DNA of 64,000 nucleotides from Hydractinia symbiolongicarpus (Eukaryota; Cnidaria; Hydrozoa; Anthoathecata; Hydractiniidae): positions 6,882,001 to 6,946,000 of the forward strand of contig NC_079882.1 in the NCBI RefSeq assembly GCF_029227915.1, read 5' to 3'. Positions 37,301 to 48,379 of the stretch are shown here, one piece after another. How positions within the stretch are numbered: the stretch's first letter is position 1; each line of letters opens with the position of its first letter. Made by a program: the position numbers and the translations under genes. The notes beneath the pieces are model-generated. The model was not told the DNA's origin. It ran no database searches and saw only the letters and a program-made list of their open reading frames with translations.

Positions 37301-40300
37301 CAATTATTTAAAAAGTAATATTTGGGGTTACACTTTCAACAAAAAAAATGTCATTCAGAAGTTCCCTTTAATTTGCATGCATATTTCTGATCTACGTATA
37401 GATCACTTGCAGGGGTTGTATTTTCCCGACTAGGCTTGAATGCACGGATATGATTGTAGAAGTAAAGATCCTGAAGCATTTGTTATGTCACAGTTAAGAC
37501 TCATCAGCATTTGGCTTTTGATGTGTTGAAATTAAGTGTTTTTTTTAAAACACAAGAGTAGGGCATATAGTTACAGAGAGTAGAGTGATAAAAACAAAGC
37601 CACTACCTAGCAATGTGTGTTTAATCTTTCCAACACTACCTCCAGTGCTGGAGTGTCACGATCGTTGTTGCAAAAAATGGCAAATTGTCCTCAGTTATTG
37701 GTTTTGATAATTACATATTTATCACTGTATAAAAATACCCATGCTACTACTATGGTGGTGCCAGAAAAAATGTCTTAGAATAAATATAGCAGCTATTCAA
37801 CCCGCCAGCACTATTCTTATTCATTAAGAGACTTGAAGAGGATCTTAGTACTTCACACTTTGACCAAAAAAATGTTTAACTAAGCTTTCTTTGAAGATAT
37901 CAATTTCCGATTTCCAGAGGTAAAAATAATGCTGTGTTTTCTGGCTACTAAAAATGTACTACAAAAAAAGAGGTTTTACAGCCGTTGAAATGCCCACATT
38001 TATAGATAAGTTGAAACAACATGATTTATCTTGTGGCTACGAATTACAGTCAGGGTAAACACCTAATTAGGCTATGGTGGCCTAATTAGGTCACAACACG
38101 AAGTAGGGAAGAAGTTGTAGACTTGTAACTGAATAAGGCTATTATAAACTTTATGAGTTCCTCAAACATTTGAAAAACACTAAAAACAATGATTTTTAGG
38201 TTACAATGGACAGCCTTATGTGACCATGATATTAAAATATCTTTTCAATCTCTGATAGATTAGCAGATGATAAGTTGCTGCAAAACAAGAAAATTGCTTA
38301 ATTAGGTATGCGTTGCTTATTTAGGTGATGCATCATCTGCCATATTTATCATTTTGTGTTAAGTTCCATTATTTGAAACAATAAAGCTACTCACATAAAA
38401 GTCGTGCCTTAAGTTGTCAATGCATGGTTCAAATACAGCAGTATTTGGTCAGGTATTTCTATGAAGAACACAGATTTAATTGACGTTAAAGCTGTATTTA
38501 GATTCATGATAATTTTGATGTTGACTTACTAGGCAACCGTAGCCTAATTAGGTGTTTACCTAGACTGTTTTTAGATTGTCTTTAAATGATCCATTTTAAC
38601 AAATAGGAGTGGGATTTGGACCTAAACAGGTCCGCTTTTACTAAAAGTAGGAGCCAGCAGTATTTTACGGAGAACCAGCATTTTTTTAAGTGACCACAAG
38701 AGAACGACCAGTTAAATAGATGAAACGAAATAAACAGAACCACCACTTCGAATGCAAGACATTTTATAATGTACACAACAGTTCATGAACCATTTTCTGA
38801 AATGTTTATGTCTGGTGTGACTCGGGCTTTATGTAACAGTTTAGACACAGAAGGCTTTTAAAACCAACACGATAATTAACAAAAACAAAATTAATATTTT
38901 AAATAACGAACTAATATCTGAATTGTAAACCAAATATAATGAAAAACACTATACAGAGGAGGGTTTAAAACGAGATAGACATTAAAATTCGAATGAATTA
39001 AATGAATTAATAAACTGGACAGTTTAAAGTCATCGACCGTGGTGATACCTCTACTGCCATTATATCCACTGTTGAAGAATCCATATCAAATTATAGTTTA
39101 TTTTTCACAGCGATTACACACTTCCTTCAACGCATCCTAAAACACTATGCCGCTTAATCTGATTATGTATTTGACCAAAGGATTTTCATTTTGCAATTCG
39201 TGTATTGTAAACCAAATAAAACACTATACAGAGGAGGGGCCAACACGAGACATTTTTTCTTTTGGTAGACAAGGTAAAGTTCGAATAAATTAATAAATGT
39301 TGTGGAGAAACATTGTGGCATCCGGCAGAAAATATATGTTTGTTTCTTACATGGTTTCTGTTCAAATAAAAAAAATATGCTTTGAATATGAACCTTTTTT
39401 CCTTGAAGCGTATTACATTTTATTTCGAAGAATGAACTTGAATCCTGAAAATACTATTTTTGTTCTATTCTTCTTGTTTCCATTATTGCCTTTAGGCGAA
39501 ATAAATAACTTAAGTTGGTTCATTATCGTGAATTCCGCGAATTTTATTCATGTTTTCGAAAATTAATCTTTGCGGAATCCATTTATTGGACCTCATGAAA
39601 ACAACAAAAGATAGATAGATAGATGTGCATATTTTACATGGCTAGCCTCACAAATATCAGGGGATATACCCTGTCTATTATTTCCAGGAGGGGCCATGGC
39701 GTAGATGGAGAGTCCTAGAGTATTTAATGCTCATTTTGAGCTATGCAGACCCAATTAGAGCCCGCGCTCTACTAGACAACTCCCGGCAACATCCAACGGC
39801 CCACACAGTGTGCCATCTTCCCAATTTCCCTCACATGGCTTGGGTTAACCCAGGGCTATGGTAACATTCACTCGCCCATGTTGAATCGCCGTCAAGAGGA
39901 ATCGAACCCCGGTCCCCCGCACAGAGCACGAGAGCTATAACCACTAATCTACGGCTCCACGAAGTGTTAGTTAGCAAGAGCATGAAGTATCAAAAAACCC
40001 TGGGAATTAGGTACCCTTTTATTCATCGTATTTGGTAGCTTAAGGTCATGAAGTTGTTTTGTTGATGGCCCCTAAAACGTAGCCTATTTTTATATTCTGG
40101 CAAGATACTTGTTTAACTAATCACGAGCCAGTATTCAGATTAAGATCAACCTTTGCCATTTATTTATATATAATTTAACCAGTTTGTGCTTGTAAGTTTT
40201 GTTTAGAATTTTTACTGTGAATGTTTGACCGTGAAAAATCTATGTTGTAGACCGAAGAAGAGCACGGAGGAAAGGATACTGTCTATTCCCTTTTATTGAT

Positions 40301-41125
40301 AGGAAATAATTGATGATAATGATGATTTGAAGAAGTAAAACTATTTAAATGTGTGTTAAACGTATGTTCCCTAATACACAAGGAGCGTGAGAAGATTTTA
40401 TTATATACAGTAGACTCTTGATATAACGAAACCCCCAAGGGGAATTTTTACCCAATTTTCCCAAAATCGCTTTAATTCTTTTTGATTTATATTTCACTAT
40501 AAACACTGTCAAATATATGTAGAATTAACTGAGGTTACATCACACGAAATTCGAGAAAAATATGTTCAAATTTGTTTACAAAAAGCAATGCAAAGACTTC
40601 TATCATAAAATCATTTGGTTGTTTGTTGTGTGGACATGTGAATGTTATGGTTAGAATCACTCAATTTAGATGACATTGCATTGCGTTTTCTTTTTTCTGT
40701 ACGTAAATTGCTATCTACATGGTGCAAAAATATTGAAAACATTTTGTGCGTTTTGGTTTTGGTTGTTGTATTTTGTAGCATTTGATACTTTGAGTTCGTT
40801 ATATAGAGGTTTAATTGGTTAATTTGGTTCGCTGAATCAAGAGGGTTTCGTCGTTATCAGGGTTCGTTATATAGAGGGAATTTATAAGAGTTTCTTAAGG
40901 CAGAATCCAAGGGGAACGAACTTCGGTTCGTTAAATCAAGGTGTTCGTTATATCGGGGGTTCGTTATATCGAGAGTCTAGTGTAATAGCGAAAAGGCTCT
41001 AAAGCATTAGTCTATGAACTTACTGAACTCTCAGTGGCAGAAGCTTCTTCAGCAACTTCCTTTTCTTTCTTAGTCGTATCCACTGACGCAGTAGAGCTTG
41101 TTTCTGTTTCCATTGTAGCTTCCAT
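28367..41125 (-). CDS. SMARCA5: ISWI-type chromatin remodelling ATPase (SMARCA5/SNF2H homologue), 1,031 aa
   Basis: This is the catalytic subunit that slides and spaces nucleosomes using ATP. Nineteen exons: 41024-41125, 35568-35803, 35064-35164, 34365-34465, 33928-34107, 33649-33804, 33420-33551, 32955-33023, 32627-32873, 32173-32537, 30470-30748, 30040-30390, 29829-29957, 29630-29746, 29245-29379, 29062-29154, 28763-28882, 28517-28630, 28367-28435. All phases close (3,096 bp). The AutoN-like segment [14 protein letters not shown] is present. The ATPase motifs are complete: Walker A DEMGLGKT (residues 178-185), DEAH (281-284), [16 protein letters not shown] (motif III), [17 protein letters not shown] (motif V) and DRAHRIGQ (motif VI, from 564). 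The C-terminal half has HAND (about 720-820), SANT ([20 protein letters not shown], from 817) and SLIDE (about 880-990) domains, and a basic tail ending KPPKKVKK. Length matches human SMARCA5 (1,052). The match extends over the whole protein, so SNF2H/ISWI is certain; choosing between vertebrate SMARCA1 and SMARCA5 names is not meaningful here. All catalytic residues look intact. Confidence 0.97.
30876..31171. mobile_element. Non-autonomous element with TATAGCGGACAC-type ends
   Basis: The left end CCTCTATATAGCGGACACA faces the right end, which reads inverted as TACAGTCCAACCTGGCTATAGCGAACACC in part. An internal repeat of the end sequence, CATACAGCGGACACC, lies near 31090-31105. The interior has no conserved open reading frame. 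Ends of the form ACCTCTATATAGCGGACA are frequent on Tc1/pogo-related MITEs of invertebrates. The left terminus appears partly eroded. Confidence 0.5.
31200..31608. mobile_element. MITE with GGGGCTGTTCATAT terminal inverted repeats
   Basis: The left end GGGGCTGTTCATATCGGAAA continues ATATTTCCTCGG. The right end, reversed, is GGGGCTCTTCATATGGAAAA followed by TATTTCTCGGG. About 28 of 32 positions match. The flanks are CTA and TTA, possibly a decayed 3-bp target duplication of the PIF/Harbinger kind. At 409 bp it has no coding potential. Interior GAGATC and CCCGAGATC motifs repeat. Confidence 0.65.
38047..38567. mobile_element. MITE with CACCTAATTAGGCTA terminal inverted repeats
   Basis: The left end CAGTCAGGGTAAACACCTAA continues TTAGGCTATGGTGGCC. 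The right end, inverted, reads CAGTCTAGGTAAACACCTAA then TTAGGCTACGGTTGCC. The arms are about 35 bp with few mismatches. The left flank is TA; a matching right TA is not immediately adjacent. The element is 521 bp and non-coding. Extra CCTAATTAGG-type palindromes occur inside (38087-38098 and near 38296). Confidence 0.7.
38921..39299 (+). repeat. Direct duplication, two ~90-bp diverged copies
   Basis: ATTGTAAACCAAATA...AACACTATACAGAGGAGGG followed by ACACGAGAC / AACGAGATAGAC and TTCGAATGAATTAA / TTCGAATAAATTAA appears at 38921-39013 and again at 39203-39299 in the same orientation. Neither copy encodes anything visible. It could be two insertions of one short element or a local duplication. 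Confidence 0.6.
39610..39960 (-). mobile_element. Full-length tRNA-headed SINE with (ATCT)n tail
   Basis: Read on the minus strand, the element begins GTGGAGCCGTAGATTAGTGG. A good internal RNA polymerase III promoter follows: box A TAGATTAGTGG (39941-39951) and box B GGTTCGATTCC (39898-39908), spaced about as in a tRNA gene. A unique body of about 230 bp comes next, and then a tail of ATCT repeats (39610-39624). It lacks a foldable complete tRNA, so it is a SINE and not a tRNA gene. A second copy without the head lies at 46681-46974 and a decayed third copy at 43519-43690. Confidence 0.8.
40408..40982. mobile_element. Pogo/Tigger-like MITE flanked by TA
   Basis: The left end is CAGTAGACTCTTGATATAAC plus GAA. 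The right end, inverted, is CACTAGACTCTCGATATAAC plus GAA. Both ends abut TA dinucleotides (40406-40407 and 40983-40984), the target duplication of Tc1/mariner/pogo elements. Near the right end the subterminal unit TTCGTTATAT(A/C)GAGG repeats several times. The element is 575 bp and has no transposase. It is inserted just 41 bp downstream of ISWI exon 1, inside intron 1. Confidence 0.8.
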
Positions 41126-41188
41126 TGTATAAAATGTATTAGCAAGGTAGCTTATAGCTACCGTTTCTCACAAACTGTTCGTTTCTAC

Positions 41189-41382
41189 TTCCCGCGCGGG
41201 TTGTAAATGAAAGTGTTTTTTTTTAAGAGATAAAGAGAAAGAATCGATAGCTTGTAAATCAGAAATGGTCATCCGCAGTCTGCATCTAACCAAAACAATA
41301 GACAATAATTCACTTTAGAAAGAGCAACCAAGCACATCAAAACACAGAGACAAGTCCGCTGACCAGAATGTTTCGCGCCAAT
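41189..41382 (-). promoter_or_regulatory. Two E2F-like sites upstream of ISWI
   Basis: TTCCCGCGCGGG at 41189-41200 (core palindrome CCCGCGCGGG) lies about 65 bases upstream of the start codon, and TTTCGCGCCAAT at 41371-41382 about 245 bases upstream. Both fit the E2F/DP consensus TTTSSCGC. In GC-poor DNA two such matches this close to a start codon are unlikely to be accidental, and chromatin-assembly genes are frequent E2F targets. Binding is inferred. Confidence 0.5.
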
Positions 41383-42276
41383 TTAAATGGCGTGTGTATA
41401 TCACGGGCCAGATTCGAACGTTTATAATCGTCCGCAGGAAAATCTTAAACTCAGTGAGAACAAAAATTAATTTTTTGCAGTCATGTATATGGTCAAAATA
41501 GAAAAAAATAATTTTAAGAGATGAATAAAATAAATCAAAATATGTTGGGGACAAAGACAAAACATCTTTAGTGCAAAAATCTTCATGGCGGTTCCGTTTT
41601 TTTACTACATTGTAGTTACTATATTGTCGTGATTTTTTTTATAATTTTTTTTATCTGCAGGATCGCCTTAAGCCCTAATATTCAACAGCAATTTATTATC
41701 TTAAAAAGCAGGGTAAGAGAGGGGTCTTGTTGCAAAAAACTATTACAATCTCCTATGACAGACCATGCATCAATCTGATCGCAAAGGTTTTTTTTCTAAT
41801 TTCTGTTTTATGCCACAAAAGAAAAGCAAAATTATTGCAGACTTTTTGTGGCATCTGAAATAAATTATTGTCTTCTTATTTGGTCTTAGGTAACACTATC
41901 TAAAGGTAAAAACACTCACATACGACTAGTGCCCTCTTGCATCTGCTAATACCTTAGTATTTCCCAATCAGAATTAGAGTTGGAAGGACAAACAAAATGC
42001 TGGTCGATTCCTCCTACACGTCTGAGATCTTTGTTATGAAGGAAAACTATAGATTTATTTAAGATCTGATCCAAGAATTATAATTTAGATCTTTAATCAT
42101 GCTAAAAAACAATGATCATTAACGGTTGCAAAAGTCTGGGCGATTGTTTTTTGTTTGTCTTGTATACAATGCAAGCTGTGTTTTGGTTACCAATCCAGCC
42201 TTCCATAGTTCGATTGCTTGAAGATCACCTCATGCCTAGGCAAGTTGGGCACCCAATAACATCCTCAGGGGTTCTT

Positions 42277-42323
42277 TTTCGCTTTCTGAGATACGTACAA
42301 CTTATACATATCAGAAAGCGAAA
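42277..42323. repeat. 13-bp perfect inverted repeat
   Basis: TTTCGCTTTCTGA (42277-42289) and TCAGAAAGCGAAA (42311-42323) are perfect inverted copies around a 21-base loop containing ACGTACAACTTATAC. This is probably the core of a foldback element; no longer arms were seen. Confidence 0.6.
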
Positions 42324-43518
42324 CAGATGAACTCGTAACACGAGATTGGTTGAGCATTCAAAAAATAAAGGAAAAGCACCAGGAATTTCCATTGTTCCAT
42401 TAACTCCTAAGAAGTGAAATGTTGGAAGCATTGTGGATTACAGAAATAAAACTGGATTTACACAGTTTAAGGCAAAGTTAGAAGGAAACAATTTTCTGTT
42501 AAAATTGATGTAGTAAATAAATTTTCTCTAATATAAAAAGCATAAGTTAGTGTTGTTGTCTTTTTTCAAAATTCAGTGACGATGATATCCAGTTATGATA
42601 GACTACACTGATAGACTTTGCTATAACCGTATTTGCAGATTTAACCGGATAATTACTGCCGAAGAAAAAAAGAGATAGTTAAAAGCTTTGTGGCAGGTTG
42701 TAACATTTTTCCTTCGCAGTTATTGTTGTTTGGCTGATAAATATCTAAAATGAAGGCTTAAAAAACTCTGTAATTGCCGTGTCATTGTATTCTTTTTTTA
42801 TTTTGTAAACCTGTATGTATTTATTGGATCTTTTAAGTCGTGAATTTTTTGAAACTTTATTTTCCAAGATTCAAGAAATAAAACAAATTTTAAATAGTTC
42901 TAAATATGGTGGTGACGAGAATAAAAAAACACGTCATGTGGGCATTAACTACAACTTAAAATAAGCTGACATACGTAGGAACGCCAGAGTTAACTTGCCT
43001 AAAAGCTTTAGTTGAATTTATTTTTTATGAAGTGTTGTTATTTTGTTCAGCCCAATATTTGAGTTTAGTTGAGAGGGTTGACACAGAAAAGTCACATCAT
43101 TCTCACTACACGTACACATAAGATTTCTTCTTCCCATCGTTTAGGCTTCTTCTTAAAGATTTTCTGATAGTTATTTCCTTTTTAAAATGATAAGTAGACA
43201 AATAATTCTCATGAATGCGATATTATGAGAGAAAGTTTGTACCTTTTACGTGTTATTAAAAATAGGTACATGATGCAAAGAAGAGACAAGAAAAGACTGC
43301 TCAGGCAAAGAAATGACTGATCTGGTCATTTGATTACACGTTATTTTGTATCATTGATCAAGATGGCGGCTTTGTGCGTTCCAGCCGAAAAATATAAACA
43401 GACAAACAGAGCTATCCTTTGCTCACAATTATAGCTAGCCAGCGAGCTAGCTACCTATACTTTTTTTATTTTACCTGAACTTCATACTTATTTTCTTAAT
43501 CATACTAATTTTGATACA

Positions 43519-43690
43519 GACTCCTTGAGTATTTAATGCTCGTTTTAAGCTAATATGCAGACCCAATTTGATCTGTGGTGTGTTGTGGTCTACTAAATTC
43601 CTGCAACATTAAACGGCCTAAAGTGATAACATTCACTCACCCATATTAAATTGCAGCCAAGGGGAATTTTTCTGCCCAGGTTAAAAACGG
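43519..43690 (-). mobile_element. Decayed SINE copy, same family as 39610-39960
   Basis: On the plus strand the order of blocks follows the SINE body: GAGTATTTAATGCTCGTTTT, TATGCAGACCCAATT, CTACTAAATTCCTGCAACAT, AACGGCC, AACATTCACTC(A)CCCAT. A deletion removes the central part, and substitutions are frequent. The tRNA-like head is unrecognisable past about 43675. Confidence 0.6.
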
Positions 43691-43917
43691 TCTGTTTATA
43701 AAACAGGACAGCCGAATTATGTACGCATGACCCGGTTATGTATATATATATATGCGTATGAACAGTAGAGTATGACACTGATAATCTAGATATACATTCC
43801 AAAACATATGATAAAATCCTATCATATATCTAAAATAGTATTATCACGTAGCCACGAACGAAAATCATCATCAACAGTTCCGATATTGCCTCGGATACCC
43901 GGTGTGATCATGTCCAT

Positions 43918-44013
43918 GATCTTGCAACGGCGATTCTATGTTCAAATTGGTGGGAAGAAGTCAAGAATCAGAACCTTGATCAACGGTGTACCGCAAGGAT
44001 CTGTTATTGCACC
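43918..44013 (+). pseudogene. Reverse-transcriptase fragment of a non-LTR retrotransposon
   Basis: In one plus-strand frame the translation contains LQRRFYVQIGGKKSRIRTL then INGVPQGSVIAP. This matches the palm-domain block of Jockey/CR1-type reverse transcriptases, where the usual form is NGVPQGSVLAP. Upstream and downstream the similarity stops abruptly, and the catalytic FADD box is absent. It is a short dead relic. Confidence 0.6.
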
Positions 44014-46680
44014 CGGTTATGTTTTCTGCCCTGATTATGTCGTGGTGACCGGATTATGAATGCTGATATAATGGCAGGCCAGGCAGGCTGTGATTAGCAT
44101 TTTATTCAAACTTTTGTGAATGAAACATTCTCAGCAAGATAGAACACCATTGAAAACTAGACAATTATTCCTGTTGCAGGAATTAAGTTTGGTAAAAAGT
44201 TATTAAACTTGCGAATCCCAAAATTTAGTTTCCACAAAATTTCGTTTCATTTGAGAACAATAACAACTTTGCCGCCGGGGCTATTTGCTTGTCAGAAGTG
44301 ATGTCGAATGATATAAAAGCCGATCGGCCCCGATTATGTTCCTTCTATAAGTGAGAAATAACGTAAAAGTGTCGCACATAAGATCCAAGTAGAAACATAA
44401 AGATTTAAGCAATGGTTGTATTCTATAACTACTATAATCTACTTTCTTCTGTCCCATCCTTAAACCCCTGCCAACTCCTAACTACTGTCAGTATTTTTTT
44501 AGAAGCCCTTTATGCTATTATTGCATGGCTATGATACTTACTAAGTTTCAATATTTATCTATTACATATGCATGCAAAATTTTTAGGTCCCATACCTCTT
44601 AGAGGCTTTGATATTGGGTATTACTTGAAACTACCCCTAAAAATCACTATAAAATCCTTAGAATCAAGAAAATATAACTCGTGTTAGGGTTATCCTTTGA
44701 ACTTGAAACTTACAACACAACTTCTGTATGTTTTTTATACGTGATTAATCACATTTCCTGATTTTTTCGGATTTTACCCGAAAATCGGGATTTTCAGGCA
44801 ATTTTTTGAAACTTTTGAAGCAAACTGTAAAAACTGGAAAAATATGTTTAATAACTTTTATTTGACTTAAAAAAGAATGTAAAAAACCACCCTAGAACTA
44901 AAGTAATTGAATTTTAAGCAGATGGTTGTATTTTGAACGAATTTCAAGCTTTTGATCAAAAGCAAAAGTTTATTGCTGCCATTTTGTTTCTTTTGTGACT
45001 TACTAAAGTGTGCTAAGTTTGATTTAATGTGGACAAGGCTATGAAAAATTATTAAAAGGGGGGGGGGGGGGAGCGAGAACTCCTCCTTCCCTGCCACGGT
45101 CATATTACAGGTCATATTTTACTGATGATGGCAAAAAAAAAGCTGTCATGGCTTTTTTTAGTTTTTTTCCAACGAATTAGTGAACAGGGAATATTATTAT
45201 TAAAAATTGTATAAGAAAATTTATTGTTAAAGATGATTAACTTCTATATATACGGAGGTGTGGCACTCGAGGGCTAAAATATGCTGATATCAGCAGCAAA
45301 AAACTGAAAATCATAAGGCAGAATCACTTTTTTTCAAAATTACCCAGGGTTCCTCGACGTTGTCCGTCATATTGGCCAGTGCTGAAACTTGTGAATGAGT
45401 CGTTGGAACTAAGGAATCTTAAGTAATTTTTTTTTCATTAGATATACAAGAATTTGAAGTACCCCACAATGAGAAGTAAAGAACAGAAACGCCTTTCTGA
45501 TGTCTGATGATGAAAGATGGTCGCATCTGGATAATATTTATTTTGTGATTTTAAGCTACCTAGCTAGTACCATGCCAGCATTCCAGGGGCACATTTGTTA
45601 TTAAACAATGACGTGATAAAGTACAAGAGCTAAATATATTATTTTTATGTAGCTAGCTACACAAAAGATTTTTCAAGGCATTCTGTCATTTTAAATAAAT
45701 ATAGCTAGCTAGCTATTTGGACCTCCCATAACAGTGAACAGTCAAGACTTGAGTATATAGCTAGTTAGGTATGTAAGGCATTGCATGTTGGTTAAATATG
45801 TTGTTGCAACAAACAGAAACCTGTATTTCATAAATAAATTTCTGCAAATGTTCAGGTTTCTTTTATCGAACGGGAACTTATTTTTCATAAATAAATTTTA
45901 ACCTAACGGTTTCTTTTATGAAATAACAAAATTTGGGAGAGTATTGATAGCCAGAAGTAATATTCGCTTGGAGCGGGAAGACCTGTCCAGGTTAAGACTC
46001 AGTAAAGGGTAAACTGTGTCACACGGAGGACACTTAGTGTAATGTGTTACAAATCCAGTGGAGCACTTATTGCATTAAAGATGCAGTATATTTTTCATAA
46101 ACCAACATTCACAGGACTTACGATAAAGCCTATTGATACTTCTGCAAAGCAAATACAGTTTAGCATTTTTCATTTTGCATAATAAGTTCCTGTGGATATT
46201 CAAAAATTAATTGTGAGTGGCACTACGCTGAGTGATTAGAGCAAGTAAACGTGTTGCAGATCCAGGTGGACAAAAAAATAACTTTCGAACTACTTTGTAT
46301 TTATACGACATAAAATTTAGATTATGTATTTGGCACTGTGCTTTAGAAGCACATTCCCACTTTCTCTGAGCTGAATAAGGTAATAAGGTCCTAAACCTGG
46401 GACACATTTTATCTGTTTGAACTATTTTTAATCCTGAGAATCACTTTGAATGTTTTCTGTACACATGGCTTGTCAAAATGATATGCTGTCAAAAACAGTT
46501 TATCGGCGTCTCCAAAAATGGCTAAATTCAGGAACTCAGAAACTATGATAGTAGTAAAAAAAATTTTTGGGTTCATTTCATCAAGCTGGTCTAAAAACAT
46601 ATAATACTAAGTTTCAAGTCATTATTTCATTTTTTACTGAAGTAATAGGACTTTTACTTAGTATATTTCTTTTACTTAGT

Positions 46681-46974
46681 ATTCCTCTTGACGGCGATTC
46701 AACATGGGCGAGTGAATGTTACCATAGCCCCGGGTTAACCCAAGCCATGTGAGGAAAATTGGGGAGATGGCACACTGTGTGGGCCGTTGGATGTTGCCGG
46801 GAGTTGTCTAGTAGAGCGTGGGCCCTACTAATTGGGTCTGCGTAGCGCAAAATGAGCATTAAATACTCTAGGACTCTCCATCTAAGCCATGGCCCCTCCT
46901 GGAAATAATAGACAGGGTATATCCCTCGATATTTGTGAGGCTAGCCATGTAAAATATGCACATCTATCTATAGC
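46681..46974 (+). mobile_element. 5'-truncated SINE copy, same family as 39610-39960
   Basis: The copy begins within box B (ATTCCTCTTGACGGCGATTC) and then follows the body of the 39.6 kb copy almost base for base through the end CATGTAAAATATGCACATCT and a short ATCT tail. High identity over about 290 bp implies fairly recent activity of the family. The missing head fits 5' truncation during reverse transcription. Confidence 0.8.
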
Positions 46975-48379
46975 TTTTCACACCGCACCAAAATGGCTGC
47001 AGGGACTAATCGGTTTGAAATTATATAATTTATAATATTTTAATAACAACCTTTTTTTCTGATGTGTTTTTATTTTCCTGCAAATGTTGTTGCATAGCTT
47101 ATGTGTATGACATTAGGATAAGGATGAAAAAGTTACTTTAGGACATGGGTTTTAAACCTTAAAAATTTCCAGCGAGAAATTTGAAAACTAATAAATGACA
47201 AAATCGCAAAAGTTTATTTTAAAAATTTTTAATTTTGTTAATGTGAAAGTAATTTACATGAAAAAGTTTCTGATGTTTGTTGTGAAGAAATCTTCCATAT
47301 TACCCATATGGGATAACTTGATGAACAATGAATTTTCCTGCAGGTGTTCTCAAATATGTGTAATATAATTTTAAAAACTGTGATGTAATTTACCTTAAAC
47401 TAACCAAAAAGCTTAGCCTTGTCCTTTCATACTTAGTCTAGCTAGGCAGGGCCAAAAAGTTTAATATTCAAACTTGACCTATTTTACTGAGTATTAAATA
47501 ATAAGGGCCAGGGTAATCCTAAATCTAGCTATAGGGTAGCTAAGCTACCTGTAAGAACAATATCAAACAACGTAGAGGCTGTTCTCTTTTGTAAACAAAC
47601 CCAGTGGTATTTTGTAATAAGTACCAAATTTTATGTGTGCATTTATTGCACTAATGAGTGTAAACAAAGCGCCCTGTACGTAAATCCTAAAAATTTATGT
47701 CATTGGATCACTCTTTACGAATGACACCACATAACAGAGACACCGTACTTTGCTATTTTCTGTAACCTACCCGAGTTTTGGGTGTGATATATATCAGAAT
47801 TAATTGTCTTTAAGTTATTTAAGACCAAGATTTGTCAAAAATATTATAGTTGAAATAATTGTTTTCTGAAGTTTTCCAAGTCAATATTGTAAAATATACT
47901 TCAATTTTTATTACTAACTTCTTGCAATGAATTAAAATTATAACAGAACACCTGGCTTCTTTAAAAGTTAAAGCAAATTAAGTGTTCTGAATATTATGCA
48001 GCAATAATAAAACATACGTAAGACTTAAAACTAGAAACTTCAGTGTTCCTTACCTGTTAATACTTGTTCAATATGTATTTTTATCATGGGACTTTGTTTA
48101 GAAAGAATATTTATAGTCTCTTAAAATTGGTTGTCATAATACTTCATTTTAACAACGGTAATTCTTTTGTATTGCATCACAACGACAGCAAAAATTAAAT
48201 TAAAGTTGCTTTCGCCCTAATTTTTATATTTCCATAGCTGCAATATGTTTGAAAACTCCCGGACTGAATAGGGTTAATCCATATTATAATACATACCTTG
48301 TACCTTGTTGTAGGCTTTCAAAGAAAGTCTTCAGGATTAGCAGTTGTGAGCCAGTCCTCCATTGGATTGAACATCCAGT

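Larger units (their letters stand above)
35804..41023. other. ISWI intron 1: 5.2 kb with stacked mobile elements
   Basis: The first intron separates the 34-codon acidic N-terminal exon from the rest of the gene. It contains a MITE (38047-38567), an approximate 90-bp direct duplication (38921-39013 and 39203-39299), a SINE (39610-39960) and a pogo-like MITE (40408-40982). The 36-38 kb part holds no recognisable coding sequence. Confidence 0.65.

Noticed and set aside
37012-37311. 99-codon ORF in ISWI intron 1
   Set aside because: No recognisable domain, no codon bias unlike the surrounding intron, and repeats flank it. Treated as chance.
39898-39960. Possible tRNA gene on the minus strand
   Set aside because: Box A and box B are good, but no acceptor or anticodon stem closes and the sequence continues into a repeated SINE body with an ATCT tail.
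46207-46407. Possible SINE head (ACGCTGAGTGATTAGAGC plus a box B-like GTTGCAGATCCAGG)
   Set aside because: Box A-like sequence is suggestive, but box B is poor and no second copy is visible in the window, so it is not listed as a feature.
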